This document shows positions 20,420 to 30,569 of a stretch of DNA of 64,000 nucleotides, piece after piece (within the stretch, counting starts at the first letter, position 1; each line of letters begins with the position of its first letter). The stretch covers positions 169,978 through 233,977 of the forward strand of contig CAJNDO010000001.1 of the NCBI GenBank assembly GCA_905221545.1, given 5' to 3'. Both the position numbers and the translations under genes were made by a program. Origin of the DNA: a bacterium (GTDB taxonomy: Bacteria; Bacillota; Bacilli; Lactobacillales; Streptococcaceae). The notes below the pieces were generated by a model, which ran no database searches, was not told the origin of the DNA, and saw only the letters and a list, made by a program, of their open reading frames with translations.

Positions 20420-20576
20420 ACCTCTTTTGTTTTATTAGAGAAAAACAATAGCGGACTCGTAAATATACAAGCCCGCACGTTATGATAGCGTTTCTTAGAA
20501 ACTTTTCATCCGTAGGGCCAGGCAACTTAATGTCACAAGGCGAGAAGCTCTCACTTCTGCTTTTCTCAACTTTTAT
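20420..20576 (-). promoter_or_regulatory. infC/L20 leader with attenuator
   Basis: About 160 bases of 5' leader between promoter and infC. Near its end the minus strand has GCGGGCTTGT pairing with ACGAGTCCGC, followed by TATTGTTTTTC: a rho-independent attenuator directly upstream of the infC ribosome-binding site. Firmicutes infC-rpmI-rplT leaders are known targets of L20. The fold of the L20 site itself was not verified. Confidence 0.75.
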
Positions 20577-20605
20577 ATGATACCAAGTTTTCTAGTCCTT
20601 GTCAA
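20577..20605 (-). promoter_or_regulatory. SigA promoter of infC-rpmI-rplT
   Basis: TTGACA (20605-20600), 17-base spacer, TATCAT (20582-20577). Confidence 0.85.
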
Positions 20606-20640
20606 GATAAAAAGTTATTTTTTTGAAAAGTTTCTGCTCA

Positions 20641-22881
20641 TTAACCAACCGTTTCAATCTTCCAACCATTCCACCCTTTAAATCGTATAGCTCCCTGCTG
20701 GTCAGTTCGATAAACTTTGCTATTGATACCATCCAGTCGTGTCAAGGTTTCCTGATGGGGGAGTTTCGTTCGATTGTTCTTTCCAACTGAGATAAGAGTA
20801 ATCTCAGGTTTGAACTGTTCTAGAAAAGCTGGACTTGATGATTTTTTAGATCCATGTTGGCCAGCTTTCAAAACATCCACTTCTAGGTCAGGATATTGCC
20901 TCAGCAATTCCTTCTCTCCTTTCTCCTCCAAATTTCCCGTGAAGAGAAAGTGCTTATCCAAGAGTTTTCCATACAAAACCAGGGAATCTTCATGACCTCC
21001 ATCTCCAATTTTCCTTGGAGATAAGACTTCTAACTGACTTCCAAAAATTGGCAAGTTCTCTCCTACTGTCACACTACGCACCTTGGTTTGAGTCGCCTGT
21101 AGTTCGGATACAAACTCCTTCTGTTTCAAACTACCTTTTGACACTAAAATTTCGCCTACATGGAAAGCCTTGGTCACCTCCAACAAGTCTCCAATATGCT
21201 CCTTGTCTGTATTGGTCAAAACTAGCTGATCAATCTTGGCTACTCCTCGACTTTTGAGATAGGGTATCAAGGTTCTCTGGGCATTGCTGATCGTCACCTT
21301 TTCTTGCCAATCCTCAATTTTCTTGCTAGACTCTGCCTTACCGCCCACATCTATGAGAATGGTTTTCCCAGTTACATCCCGTAGGAAAAGACTCTCGCCT
21401 TGCCCCACATCCAGTATAGTAACTTCATTTTCCAGTGGATGCTTGGTCAAGCAAAAGAGACTTGCAATCAATAAGCTCAATACTGTTAGACTTTTAATGT
21501 TTTTCCTCAAATCATAGACCAAAGCCAAAGAAATTAATAGTATTATCAATAACCATGCATTGGGTTGTCCAAAGACCAGAGGCCTACTTGCCACCTGCGA
21601 TACCAAGCGAATAATCCCCTCCAACCACTCAAAGAGAAAATTAAGCTGAATAACTAGATAGAGAAAGGAAAGGGCAAATAAGATAGACAAGAGCGGTAAG
21701 AAGACCAAGTCAAATAGAAAGGAAAAGACAAATGTCAAGAGGATAGACCAAGGCTGAAATTCTGCAAAATAGAAAGATAAAATGGGCAATATTCCCAAGG
21801 AAATGACTAGACTTTCTCTAGCAACAGCCTTGAGCCCCTCCCCTTCTTTGCTGGTCATGGTCAAGATAAAAGCATAGGCGCAGGACAAGACTCCTCCTGC
21901 TGTCAAGAAAAAGTTGGGCATGACGATAAAGAGGACAAGCACAGTCAGGGCAAAATTATCCAAGCCCTTAATACCATGTTGAGCCAGTAACTTTTGCAAA
22001 AGACTGCGAATGACCGATGCTGAAAATCCAGTCAGGCCCGCATAGATAAGGGAAAAGGGATAAGTCATCCATTTCAACTTTTCTTGGGTAAAGCCCAATC
22101 GCAAGAGAAGTTTCTTAAATCCGTCCATGAAAAAACCTACCTGCATGCCGGACAAGGCAAAAAGGTGGATAATTCCTAGACTGGAATAAAGCTCATTCAT
22201 CTCCTCAAAGTCCGTATCCAGATGTCCTAGCAAGAGCCCCGTCATGTAGTTGCGCATAGGGTCTGGAAAGTGCGTCTTAATCCAAACTACAGCCTTTCGA
22301 CGTAAGCTGGACAGGTTTTCACCTATATCCCAACTTCCAACCTTTTGAAGTGAATGGATTTTTTTGATATTGAGAGTCTGGTAAATTCCCTGAGTCTTCA
22401 GATAGGCTTGGTAGTCAAAGCCACCAAAATTTCTCTTCCCTTCTGGCTCCGAAAGTTTTCCTTCTAGTTCCAAGTCATGAAGGGATGTTAAAGCTTGGAA
22501 TTGTTCTTTTTCATTCTCGGACTGGAGTTTATAATAGACTTGAAAAGTACGACCGCTAGACTTACCACGAAAGGATAGGCTATCACCATTGACCTTAATA
22601 GTGTCAGGCAAAATCCGCACCCTCTCAACAGAATCCGCCAGATTTTGACTCGCTTGACTCTGTTGCCAATTTTGAAAAACAAACCAAAATCCAAAGATTC
22701 CGCAAATTGCTAGAATTTTTCCAGCAGACTTCCACGGAAATTGGATAAAGAGACAGACTAGCAGAAAAACAAAGCCCAGCAGTGCGAGATAGGACGCCGA
22801 GAAAATTGCGTAGTAAAGCCAGAGCAATAGAAAACTCAGGTAGATTAGGGGAATAGGGAAAGTCTTAATCCACTGTAACAT
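20641..22881 (-). CDS. comEC: DNA uptake channel ComEC
   Basis: 746 aa, same length as pneumococcal ComEC (CelB). N-terminal soluble part, a multi-helix competence membrane domain (about 200-480) with FALSGMQVGFF, and a C-terminal metallo-beta-lactamase-like part starting DVGQGESLFL. It passes single-stranded DNA through the membrane in transformation. It overlaps comEA by 17 bases. Confidence 0.95.
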   Translation of the reverse strand: MLQWIKTFPIPLIYLSFLLLWLYYAIFSASYLALLGFVFLLVCLFIQFPWKSAGKILAICGIFGFWFVFQNWQQSQASQNLADSVERVRILPDTIKVNGDSLSFRGKSSGRTFQVYYKLQSENEKEQFQALTSLHDLELEGKLSEPEGKRNFGGFDYQAYLKTQGIYQTLNIKKIHSLQKVGSWDIGENLSSLRRKAVVWIKTHFPDPMRNYMTGLLLGHLDTDFEEMNELYSSLGIIHLFALSGMQVGFFMDGFKKLLLRLGFTQEKLKWMTYPFSLIYAGLTGFSASVIRSLLQKLLAQHGIKGLDNFALTVLVLFIVMPNFFLTAGGVLSCAYAFILTMTSKEGEGLKAVARESLVISLGILPILSFYFAEFQPWSILLTFVFSFLFDLVFLPLLSILFALSFLYLVIQLNFLFEWLEGIIRLVSQVASRPLVFGQPNAWLLIILLISLALVYDLRKNIKSLTVLSLLIASLFCLTKHPLENEVTILDVGQGESLFLRDVTGKTILIDVGGKAESSKKIEDWQEKVTISNAQRTLIPYLKSRGVAKIDQLVLTNTDKEHIGDLLEVTKAFHVGEILVSKGSLKQKEFVSELQATQTKVRSVTVGENLPIFGSQLEVLSPRKIGDGGHEDSLVLYGKLLDKHFLFTGNLEEKGEKELLRQYPDLEVDVLKAGQHGSKKSSSPAFLEQFKPEITLISVGKNNRTKLPHQETLTRLDGINSKVYRTDQQGAIRFKGWNGWKIETVG

Positions 22882-23515
22882 AGTCTTTTAGCTTTTCTAT
22901 CGTTTTAGCACCAATGCCAGAAACCTTCTTGAGTTCATCAACCGACTTGAACTTCCCATTTGCCTCACGATGGTCGATAATATCCTGAGCACGTTTACCA
23001 CCCAATCCCTTGACCTGCTTGAGCTCTTCCAGACTGGCCTTATTAAGATTGATTTTCTTTTCCTTGTTCGTTGAAGAAGGCGCTCCAGAACCTGCCTGTT
23101 GACTAGCTAATTCTTCGACCTTAGTTGGAACGTAAACCAGAGCCTCATCACTAACTTTCTGAGCTAGATTGAGCGACTTGCTGTCTGCTTGCTCTGTCAA
23201 GCCACCAGCCTTCTGAACGGCATCATTGATCCGACTACCTACCGGTAAATCATAAATCCCAGGTGCTTTAACAGCCCCCTTCACATCTACTGTGATCAAA
23301 TCTTGTTCAACCGATTCGTCCTTCTCTTCCTTGTTCACTTCCTTTTCGGTCGATGAATCCTTGGAAACAGCTGCGACTTCAGCCTGCAAATTCGTCTCTT
23401 TAACAGGTATTTGTGGAGCTGGTTTTAGCAGGAAAAATCCTCCTACAAGCAAGCCCAGACCAGTACAGATGACAATGATTTTATACTCTTTGATTTTCTC
23501 GATAATTACTTCCAT
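22865..23515 (-). CDS. comEA: DNA receptor ComEA
   Basis: 216 aa. One N-terminal membrane helix (about 10-30), a charged linker, an SLBB-like part (VDVKGAVKAPGIYDL), and two helix-hairpin-helix motifs (KQVKGLGGKRAQDI and KKVSGIGAKTIEKL) that bind double-stranded DNA at the surface. GAGAGGAGAAAAT precedes the ATG. A SigX box lies 20 bases further upstream. Confidence 0.95.
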   Translation of the reverse strand: MEVIIEKIKEYKIIVICTGLGLLVGGFFLLKPAPQIPVKETNLQAEVAAVSKDSSTEKEVNKEEKDESVEQDLITVDVKGAVKAPGIYDLPVGSRINDAVQKAGGLTEQADSKSLNLAQKVSDEALVYVPTKVEELASQQAGSGAPSSTNKEKKINLNKASLEELKQVKGLGGKRAQDIIDHREANGKFKSVDELKKVSGIGAKTIEKLKDYVTVD

Positions 23516-23534
23516 ATTTTCTCCTCTCTTAGTT

Positions 23535-23542
23535 TATTCGTA
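23535..23542 (-). promoter_or_regulatory. SigX com-box of comEA-comEC
   Basis: Minus-strand TACGAATA, 20 bases upstream of the comEA ATG. Same octamer as the boxes at 3628 and 4346, with a terminator directly upstream. Confidence 0.92.
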
Positions 23543-23547
23543 AGAGG

Positions 23548-23580
23548 AAGAAAAAACAGTCGAAAATTTCTTTTCAACTG
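23548..23580 (-). terminator. Terminator after the GNAT gene
   Basis: Minus-strand stem CAGTTGAAAA with partner TTTTCGACTG, followed by TTTTTTC. Shields the comEA com-box from upstream reading. Confidence 0.85.
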
Positions 23581-23581
23581 C

Positions 23582-24151
23582 TTATTTATTTGCAAAATAG
23601 TCTTCCTTGGTCAATACATAATGAACTCTTGTAACGATTCGGCCTTCTTCATGCTGGTCCATACAAGCATAGGGTTCTGTATGGGAAAAACGCATGCCTG
23701 ATTTCTCCATGACCTTGCCAGATGCAGGATTATCCTTATCGTGAAGGGCGGTCAACTTGTTCATTCCAATATTCTCAAAAGCTAGCTCAATTACGGCGCG
23801 ATTGGCTTCTGTCGTCAAACCCTGATTCCAATACTTTTTATTGATAATGTAACCAATAGCTGCCTTCTTAAGAACAGGATCAATCTTGTGTAAGTCAATA
23901 GTTCCGATAAACTGACCATTGCTTTTTAGTTCTATTCCCCAGCGTCCCAAGGGATTGGCCAAGTAGAACTGAGCAATGTTATTCTTGGTTTCTTCCAAAC
24001 TTTGATTTGTTGGAAAAGTGTAGCGTGTATTTTCTCTGTCCGAGGCATACTCAAACATCGCTTCCGCATCATCCAAGGTTACAGGTCTAAGCAATAAATG
24101 CTCCGTTTCTATATACAGATACTGGGAAAATTTTACAAAAATTGATTCCAT
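23582..24151 (-). CDS. GNAT acetyltransferase (RimJ/RimL-like)
   Basis: 189 aa. N-terminal LLLRPVTLDDAEAMF and the acetyl-CoA region NQGLTTEANRAVIELAFENIGM place it with ribosomal-protein N-acetyltransferase-like GNATs. The substrate is unknown. Upstream GGTGGAAACC is only a weak ribosome-binding site. Stands alone between phoH and the competence operon. Confidence 0.85.
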   Translation of the reverse strand: MESIFVKFSQYLYIETEHLLLRPVTLDDAEAMFEYASDRENTRYTFPTNQSLEETKNNIAQFYLANPLGRWGIELKSNGQFIGTIDLHKIDPVLKKAAIGYIINKKYWNQGLTTEANRAVIELAFENIGMNKLTALHDKDNPASGKVMEKSGMRFSHTEPYACMDQHEEGRIVTRVHYVLTKEDYFANK

Positions 24152-24257
24152 AGGTTTCCACCACTTGAAAAGTTTCTAACTAATATAAAGATATTGAATG
24201 AAATATTTAAAAAGCAAATTTATACTTAGTATTGAGATAACTTTAAGTACAAAAGAA

Positions 24258-25262
24258 CTACCCTTCAGATAGAGGTTGAGGATCTAATTCTTCACTCTCT
24301 GCCTTTTTCACTGGAGCTGGTTCATAAGCTCGGATAATCTGAGCAACAACTGGATGGCGAACCACATCCTTGGCTGAAAAATGAACAAAGTCAATTTGAT
24401 GTATATTCTTGAGTTTCTCTTGAGCATCAATCAAACCGGACTTGACATTACGTGGCAAGTCAATCTGACTAATATCTCCATTGACAATCATCTTAGAATT
24501 AAAGCCTAAACGCGTCAAGAACATCTTCATCTGCATGATGGTTGTATTTTGCGCCTCATCGAGAATGACAAAGGCATCATCCAAGGTCCGTCCACGCATA
24601 TAGGCAAGGGGCGCAATCTCGATAATTTCACGCTCCATAAGACGAGTCGTTTGGTCTTTCCCCAGAATCTGATACAAGGCATCGTAAACAGGTCGAAGGT
24701 AAGGATCCACCTTCTCCTTGAGATCACCCGGAAGAAATCCAAGACTCTCTCCTGCCTCAACTGCTGGACGAGTTAGGATAATCCGCTTGACTTGCCCACG
24801 TTTAAGGGCTGTCACTGCCAAGGTCACTGCGAGAAAGGTCTTCCCTGTCCCTGCCGGCCCAATCCCAAAGGTCACATCGTGCTGTTTAACACTATCCACA
24901 TAAAGCTTTTGACCCAATGTTTTGACGCGAATCGGTTTACCAGTATTGTCCTTGATGATTTCTTCTTCGTAAAGGGCAACAAACTTGTCAATTTCATCAT
25001 TTTTGACCATGCTAATCGCAGTTACCACATCTGGCGTACCGACAGTCATCCCACGATTTACCAAGACCATGAGAGCTTGAATAACCTGACGGGCTTCCTC
25101 ACAGGCAGATTCTTCTCCCAAAACCTGGACAATCTCCGTACGGGCATGAATCACCACATCAAGCTCTTCTTCCATTAAACGAAGATGGCGCTCATTGGAA
25201 CCAAAAAGATGAAACAGGTCATCTGGATGACTCAGTTGAATGTCTATTGAATGTTCCTTCAA
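24258..25262 (-). CDS. phoH: PhoH-family ATPase (TTG start)
   Basis: 334 aa. P-loop GPAGTGKT and a Walker B-like VILDEAQNT define the PhoH ATPase, with an N-terminal KH-like part. Linked in bacteria to rRNA maturation with YbeY. The start codon is TTG at 25262 with GAGAGGTT upstream; no ATG is close. Follows yozE after about 85 bases. Confidence 0.9.
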   Translation of the reverse strand: MKEHSIDIQLSHPDDLFHLFGSNERHLRLMEEELDVVIHARTEIVQVLGEESACEEARQVIQALMVLVNRGMTVGTPDVVTAISMVKNDEIDKFVALYEEEIIKDNTGKPIRVKTLGQKLYVDSVKQHDVTFGIGPAGTGKTFLAVTLAVTALKRGQVKRIILTRPAVEAGESLGFLPGDLKEKVDPYLRPVYDALYQILGKDQTTRLMEREIIEIAPLAYMRGRTLDDAFVILDEAQNTTIMQMKMFLTRLGFNSKMIVNGDISQIDLPRNVKSGLIDAQEKLKNIHQIDFVHFSAKDVVRHPVVAQIIRAYEPAPVKKAESEELDPQPLSEG

Positions 25263-25347
25263 ATAAAGAACCTCTCTAATCCTTTTATTTCTTTTTATTA
25301 TAGCAAAGGGATCGATAAATTACTAGCCCAAACCCAATGAATAAAGT

Positions 25348-25563
25348 CTAGTGTTCTAAGTATTCTTGCCAGATAGCATCAAAGTCTCCTAGATTGAAAG
25401 AGAAACTGGCATGTTCTTCCAAAAAGCGACTTACCTCATCAAAATCATCTGTGTGTTTTGGGAAGGCTGACTCTTCAAATGCTAGATCTGCCAAGATGGC
25501 TTTAGGACTGTTACTTTTAGGATTGCGCTCGGTCATGAGCCAAGTGTAAAATGATTTTCTCAT
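25348..25563 (-). CDS. YozE SAM-like family protein (UPF0346)
   Basis: 71 aa, acidic, FYTWLM near the start and a [17 protein letters not shown] helical region as in the YozE_SAM_like family. Function unknown. Nine bases after cvfB, so cotranscribed. Confidence 0.85.
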   Translation of the reverse strand: MRKSFYTWLMTERNPKSNSPKAILADLAFEESAFPKHTDDFDEVSRFLEEHASFSFNLGDFDAIWQEYLEH

Positions 25564-25571
25564 AAGCTACC

Positions 25572-26426
25572 CTAAATCAACTCTGTCCCAAACTGGTCTT
25601 GCTTGATTTTACCAGCCTTCATCAAGCCACCAAGTGCTTTCTTGAACTGACCTTTAGAAATTCCAAAGGTTACCTTGATGTCGTCTGGAGATGACTTATC
25701 ATTTAAGGTCATGAAACCGCCATTGCTTTCCAAGTAGGTCAAAATCATCTGGGCATCATTTTCCAACATTTCAAAGGAACGTGGTTTGAGGGAGAGGTTC
25801 AAGGTACGGTCCACCTCACGGAAACCAATAACACGCGCATCTAAAACTTGGCCCAAACGTGGCTCTGCGTAACGTTCGCTAGGATGGATAAATCCAAGCA
25901 TGTTATTCTCTGGTAGGTAGACAAAGGTTCCTGACAGCTTGAGACGGTATACAATGGCTGGCCAGTTTTGATTCTGCATGTTGTTGTAGGCAGGACGAGC
26001 CAGACGTTGGAAGTCTTCTTGATAGGCCAAGAGTCCCCAGATACGGTCTTTCTTGTCCACTTCAAGGCGGATGTAGAGTTGGTCGCCTTTCTTAGGCCAG
26101 AGTTCCTTGAGCTCAGGAAGAATATCGAGTGACACAACGATTTCCTTGTCAGGAAGGCCTGTATCCACAAAGACACCCAAGTCTTTACGAACTTCTGTGA
26201 CACGTCCCCATCCAAACTGATCCTGAGTGGCAGTGACTTCTAGAGTTGTCAAGCGGAGCTTTTGCTTCATATCTGTATAGGCAAAACCTTTGACCGTATC
26301 CCCTACTGTATGCTGACCTTCTTCCTTGGCAAGCGCATAGGTTTGGCCATCCTTTTGCACAAAGTAAAAACGGTCATTTTCATCGATGATGAGTCCAACG
26401 ATAAAACTTGCAAGATTTGTATTCAT
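25572..26426 (-). CDS. cvfB: S1-domain RNA-binding regulator CvfB
   Basis: 284 aa. Several S1/OB-like domains (for example GVFVDTGLPDKEIV) and a C-terminal winged helix (VTFGISKGQFKKALGGLM). Staphylococcal and pneumococcal relatives affect virulence gene expression by binding RNA. The ATG at 26426 has GAAGGAAAT upstream, better than the in-frame ATG at 26465. Confidence 0.9.
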   Translation of the reverse strand: MNTNLASFIVGLIIDENDRFYFVQKDGQTYALAKEEGQHTVGDTVKGFAYTDMKQKLRLTTLEVTATQDQFGWGRVTEVRKDLGVFVDTGLPDKEIVVSLDILPELKELWPKKGDQLYIRLEVDKKDRIWGLLAYQEDFQRLARPAYNNMQNQNWPAIVYRLKLSGTFVYLPENNMLGFIHPSERYAEPRLGQVLDARVIGFREVDRTLNLSLKPRSFEMLENDAQMILTYLESNGGFMTLNDKSSPDDIKVTFGISKGQFKKALGGLMKAGKIKQDQFGTELI

Positions 26427-26445
26427 ATTTCCTTCTTTCGAATAA

Positions 26446-26472
26446 AACTCAGCCAGCAATGCCAACTGAGTT
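26446..26472 (-). terminator. Terminator after frr
   Basis: Minus-strand stem AACTCAGTTGGC with GCTGGCTGAGTT, then TTATTC. Confidence 0.75.
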
Positions 26473-26485
26473 TTTCTGTTTATTT

Positions 26486-27043
26486 TTAGACTTCCAAGAG
26501 TTCTTTTTCTTTGTTGGCAGTCATGTCGTCGATGTGTTTAACAGCATCGTCTGTTACTTTTTGAATGTCTTTTTCAAGAGTCTTCAATTCATCTTCAGTG
26601 ATTTCTTTTGCTTTTTCTTGTTTCTTAGCTTCGTCCATAGCATCGCGACGGATATTGCGAACAGCCACTTTAGCATTTTCACCGACCTTCTTCACTTCTT
26701 TAGCAAGGTCACGACGAGTTTCTTCTGTGAGAGCAGGGATAACCAAACGAATAACAGAACCGTCATTAGCTGGTGTGATACCAAGATCAGAAGCGTTCAA
26801 GGCACGTTCGATGTCTTTCAATGAAGACTTATCAAATGGTGTTACCAACAAAACACGCGCTTCTGGAATCGTAATTGAAGCGATTTGGTTAAGAGGAGTC
26901 TCTACTCCATAGTATTCTACATGTATACGGTCAAGCAAGCTTGCATTGGCACGTCCAGCACGGATACCACCAAATTCACGAGCAAGTGATTGGTGAGACT
27001 GAGTCATTCTCTCTTTAGCTTTTTCAATAATTGCGTTAGCCAT
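26486..27043 (-). CDS. frr: Ribosome recycling factor
   Basis: 185 aa, standard length. Splits post-termination ribosomes with [19 protein letters not shown] and the C-terminal helical part match RRF. Directly follows pyrH, as in most Firmicutes. Confidence 0.98.
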   Translation of the reverse strand: MANAIIEKAKERMTQSHQSLAREFGGIRAGRANASLLDRIHVEYYGVETPLNQIASITIPEARVLLVTPFDKSSLKDIERALNASDLGITPANDGSVIRLVIPALTEETRRDLAKEVKKVGENAKVAVRNIRRDAMDEAKKQEKAKEITEDELKTLEKDIQKVTDDAVKHIDDMTANKEKELLEV

Positions 27044-27051
27044 AATCTTTC

Positions 27052-27789
27052 TTATTCCTTTTCTTCGATATTATTTGAAACTGTTGTTCCGATATTTTCA
27101 CCAAATACGACACGTTTGATGTTACCTGGTTGGTTCATGTTAAAGACAACCAAGTCAATGTCGTTGTCCATTGAGAGGGTTGAAGCTGTTGAGTCCATGA
27201 TACGAAGACCTTTGTTGATAACATCACGGTGGGTCAATTCTTCAAACTTAACAGCTGTCTTGTCTTTCTTAGGATCGGCATTGTAAACACCGTCAACGCC
27301 ATTTTTAGCCATAAGAATGGCATCTGCTTCGATTTCAGCTGCACGAAGGGCCGCTGTTGTATCTGTTGAGAAGTATGGTGAACCAATTCCAGCACCAAAG
27401 ATAACGATACGACCTTTTTCAAGGTGACGAAGAGCACGTCCACGGACGTAAGGCTCTGCCACTTGTTGCATGGCAATAGCTGTTTGAACACGCGTATCGA
27501 CACCAACTTGTTGCAATGAATCTGCCATCACAAGAGCATTCATAACAGTCCCAAGCATTCCTGTGTAATCTGCCTGAACGCGGTCCATTCCTGCTTCTGC
27601 AGCAGGTTCTCCACGCCAGAGATTTCCTCCACCAATAACAAGGGCAATTTCGATACCTAAGCTATGAACTTCTTGAATCTCTTTTGCGATTGTTTGAACT
27701 GTTTGGATATCAATCCCTACGCCACGTTCACCGGCAAGGGCTTCACCTGATAACTTGATTAAAATACGTTTATACTTGGGATTCGCCAT
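27052..27789 (-). CDS. pyrH: UMP kinase
   Basis: 245 aa. Amino-acid kinase fold with KLSGEALAG at the N terminus and GGGNLWRG in the phosphate-binding loop. Phosphorylates UMP to UDP. ATG at 27789 has AAGGAG upstream; a GTG two codons earlier is inside the spacer. Confidence 0.97.
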   Translation of the reverse strand: MANPKYKRILIKLSGEALAGERGVGIDIQTVQTIAKEIQEVHSLGIEIALVIGGGNLWRGEPAAEAGMDRVQADYTGMLGTVMNALVMADSLQQVGVDTRVQTAIAMQQVAEPYVRGRALRHLEKGRIVIFGAGIGSPYFSTDTTAALRAAEIEADAILMAKNGVDGVYNADPKKDKTAVKFEELTHRDVINKGLRIMDSTASTLSMDNDIDLVVFNMNQPGNIKRVVFGENIGTTVSNNIEEKE

Positions 27790-27872
27790 TTTCACTCTCC
27801 TTTTTTTATCCTACCTATTTTATCACAATTTCTAAGATTTTTATAGTATCATGAGCAATTCTTTGAAAAAAA

Positions 27873-29207
27873 TTAGACCGTTAAAAATTCCTCTAAGTCG
27901 GCAAGGGCACGCTCTGCAATTTTTTCATAACGAGCCTTCTTATCACGGATACGTTCGCCTTCCAACTCCTTGATGATCCCAAAATTGACATTCATTGGTT
28001 GGAAATGTTTGCTGTCTGCATGGGTGATGTAATGAGCTAGACTTCCAATCGCTGTTGTCTCTGGGAAAATAGCCTCGCTTTCTCCCTTGAAGAGACGAGC
28101 AGCGTTAATCCCCGCAACTAATCCTGAAGCTGCTGACTCAACATAGCCTTCCACACCCGTCATTTGACCAGCAAAGAAGAGATTTGGTTGCTTCTTAGAA
28201 CGGTAGGTCTGCTCCAGAAGATTTGGTGAATCCATGTAAGAATTGCGGTGCATAACACCATAGCGAACAAACTCCGCATTTTCAAGACCTGGAATCATTT
28301 GGAAGACACGCTTTTGTTCTCCCCATTTGAGGTGGGTCTGGAAACCGACGATATTGTAGAGGCTACCAGCTGCATTGTCCTGACGAAGTTGAACAACAGC
28401 GTACGGTGTTTTGAATTCGCCATCACGAGGTCCAGTATAGTCGTCTGGATACTCCAGACCGACTGGTTTCATAGGACCATAAAGCATAGTTTTAATGCCA
28501 CGTTTAGCCATGACTTCAATAGGCATACAACCTTCAAAGTACTTTTCTTTTTCAAAAGAATTCAGCGGCGCTTCTTCCGCATTGACCAAGGCTTCATGGA
28601 AATCCATAAATTCTTGTTTGGTCATAGGGGCATTGAGGTAGGCCGCCTCTCCCTTGTCATATCGAGACTTGAGATAAACCTTGCTCATATCGATAGTGTT
28701 GACATCGATAATAGGCGCTGCCGCATCGTAGAAATAGAAGCCATCGCCGTCATTAAGGGCATGAATCTTCTCAGCCAGGGCATCGCTAGTCAAAGGACCA
28801 GTAGCGACAACCGTAATAACATCCGTTGGCAATTCTGTAATTTCATCACGAACCACTTCAATCAAGGGATGGTTGGCCACTTTTTCAGTCACCATTTGGG
28901 AGAAACCATCACGGTCCACCGCAAGGGCGCCACCCGCAGGAACACGTGTAGCCTCAGCAGATTCCAAGATAACAGAACCCAAGCGACGCATTTCTTCCTT
29001 GAGAAGACCAACAGCATTGGTCAAAGCATCCCCACGCAAGGAATTGGAACAAACTAATTCAGCAAAATTGTCTGTTTTGTGCTGGGGTGTTGACTTGACC
29101 CCACGCATTTCATATAGTTTAACTGGAATACCACGTTCTGCGATTTGGTAGGCTGCTTCAGAACCTGCCAAACCAGCACCGATAACATTGATATAAGATT
29201 GAGACAC
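27873..29207 (-). CDS. trmFO: Folate-dependent tRNA m5U54 methyltransferase TrmFO (GTG start)
   Basis: 444 aa. FAD-binding [10 protein letters not shown] at about residues 10-19, plus [20 protein letters not shown]. Makes 5-methyluridine 54 in tRNA using methylene-THF. Start is GTG at 29207 with AGAGGT nine bases upstream; the longer reading to 29279 has no support. A small hairpin precedes the start (29218-29236). Confidence 0.95.
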   Translation of the reverse strand: MSQSYINVIGAGLAGSEAAYQIAERGIPVKLYEMRGVKSTPQHKTDNFAELVCSNSLRGDALTNAVGLLKEEMRRLGSVILESAEATRVPAGGALAVDRDGFSQMVTEKVANHPLIEVVRDEITELPTDVITVVATGPLTSDALAEKIHALNDGDGFYFYDAAAPIIDVNTIDMSKVYLKSRYDKGEAAYLNAPMTKQEFMDFHEALVNAEEAPLNSFEKEKYFEGCMPIEVMAKRGIKTMLYGPMKPVGLEYPDDYTGPRDGEFKTPYAVVQLRQDNAAGSLYNIVGFQTHLKWGEQKRVFQMIPGLENAEFVRYGVMHRNSYMDSPNLLEQTYRSKKQPNLFFAGQMTGVEGYVESAASGLVAGINAARLFKGESEAIFPETTAIGSLAHYITHADSKHFQPMNVNFGIIKELEGERIRDKKARYEKIAERALADLEEFLTV

Positions 29208-29315
29208 GACACTAATACCTCTTTGGGTGGGACCTAAGTCCCTATCAAAACAAGCTACTAGACTGTTTGACACCCACAAATCTTTCTATTTTTTTCTTCT
29301 ACTAGTATAACAAAA

Positions 29316-29338
29316 AAAGGGAAGAAGGCAAACTTCCC
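29316..29338 (-). terminator. Terminator after rsmI
   Basis: Minus-strand stem GGGAAGTTTGCC..CTTCCC followed by TTTTTTT. Confidence 0.85.
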
Positions 29339-29341
29339 TGT

Positions 29342-30211
29342 TTAGTCATTTTCTTCCCAGTCATGGTAGGCAGCGTAGAGCTGGCTTTTATTCCACTGGT
29401 AAATCTTAGCGACTTCCTTAATGGCTTGATTTTTCTTCATGCCTTGCTGGATGCGAGATTGGATTTCTAAGAACAAGTCTTCCTCGTCTTTTTCCTCCAC
29501 ATCTTGGCTGGCACCTTCAACGATGAGTAGACACTCACCCTTGAGCGGTGTTTCAGCAATGCTTTCTAATAACTCAGAGATAGTACCTCGTTGGTACTCT
29601 TCATAGATTTTGGTCAATTCTCTGACCAAGACGACCGAGCGGTTACCGTAGACTTCTAACATATTTTCCAATGTATCTGCCACACGATGAGGTGATTCAT
29701 AGAAAATCTGAGTTTCAGGATAGTCTTTTTTCGAGTCGAAAAATTGCTTTTGCTGGCCTGATTTTCTCGGTAAAAAGCCGTAAAAGATATGTGGCTGTGG
29801 CGCTAAACCACTGGCAATCAAAGCAGAAATTCCTGCAGAGGCACCTGGAACAGTGACAACCGCAATTTCTTCCTCAATGGCTGCCTTAACTAAATCATGA
29901 CCAGGATCTGAGATGCTAGGCAGACCCGCGTCGGATACCTGAGCAATACTTTGACCTGCTTTCAGAAAACCAATCAAATCAGGAATTTTTTCCTTGGCAT
30001 TGTGCTCATGAAAACTAATCTGCTTGGTGGAAATATCAAAATGCTTAAGCAAAAGACCTGTATTACGCGTGTCCTCAGCAGCAATCCAGTCCACTTCTTT
30101 CAAGGTCTGGATGGCACGAAAGGTCATATCATCTAGATTGCCAATCGGCGTTGCCACTAGATACAGCTTGCCATAGGGAGACTGCCCCTTAAAACTTTTT
30201 TGAATCTGCAT
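29342..30211 (-). CDS. rsmI: 16S rRNA (cytidine-1402 2'-O) methyltransferase RsmI
   Basis: 289 aa, tetrapyrrole-methylase fold with ATPIGNLDDMT near residue 20 and DAGLPSISDPG after it. Modifies C1402 in the decoding centre. ACAGGGAGTAAGC precedes the ATG, two bases after yabA, so coupled. Confidence 0.96.
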   Translation of the reverse strand: MQIQKSFKGQSPYGKLYLVATPIGNLDDMTFRAIQTLKEVDWIAAEDTRNTGLLLKHFDISTKQISFHEHNAKEKIPDLIGFLKAGQSIAQVSDAGLPSISDPGHDLVKAAIEEEIAVVTVPGASAGISALIASGLAPQPHIFYGFLPRKSGQQKQFFDSKKDYPETQIFYESPHRVADTLENMLEVYGNRSVVLVRELTKIYEEYQRGTISELLESIAETPLKGECLLIVEGASQDVEEKDEEDLFLEIQSRIQQGMKKNQAIKEVAKIYQWNKSQLYAAYHDWEEND

Positions 30212-30213
30212 GC

Positions 30214-30531
30214 TTACTCCCTGTATAACAACTCGTCACAGAACATACATTCTTCGTCCTGCTCCCGACGTTGCCCATAAAAATCATTACATACGTGAAA
30301 TCCGTCTTTATAGATTCGACGGACACTTTCGCGAACATGCTTGGCCTTGACGGGAGCGTCTGCTTCCACCTCACCCAAGCGTTCCCGCAACTTAGAATTT
30401 TCCAAGCGAAGAGCTGTATTTTCCTCTACTAGGCTCTTGAGATTTTTCTTGATGGCTTCCACATCGGCCAAGGTCACCAATAATTGTTGGGAAAAATCAT
30501 CTAGCGCGTCAAATAATTCTTTTTTATCCAT
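30214..30531 (-). CDS. yabA: Replication initiation control protein YabA
   Basis: 105 aa. N-terminal leucine-zipper coiled coil ([21 protein letters not shown] and on), a Pro/charged hinge, and a C-terminal zinc part HVCND...CMFC. It binds DnaA and the clamp DnaN to limit initiation. Lies between holB and rsmI. Confidence 0.95.
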   Translation of the reverse strand: MDKKELFDALDDFSQQLLVTLADVEAIKKNLKSLVEENTALRLENSKLRERLGEVEADAPVKAKHVRESVRRIYKDGFHVCNDFYGQRREQDEECMFCDELLYRE

Positions 30532-30569
30532 AAAACAGCCCTTTCCTTTCTTTATCCTTCATTTTGTGT

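Noticed and set aside
28248..29057. 269-codon plus-strand frame antisense to trmFO
   Set aside because: It lies fully inside trmFO, with no start signal; a codon-bias artefact of the minus-strand gene.
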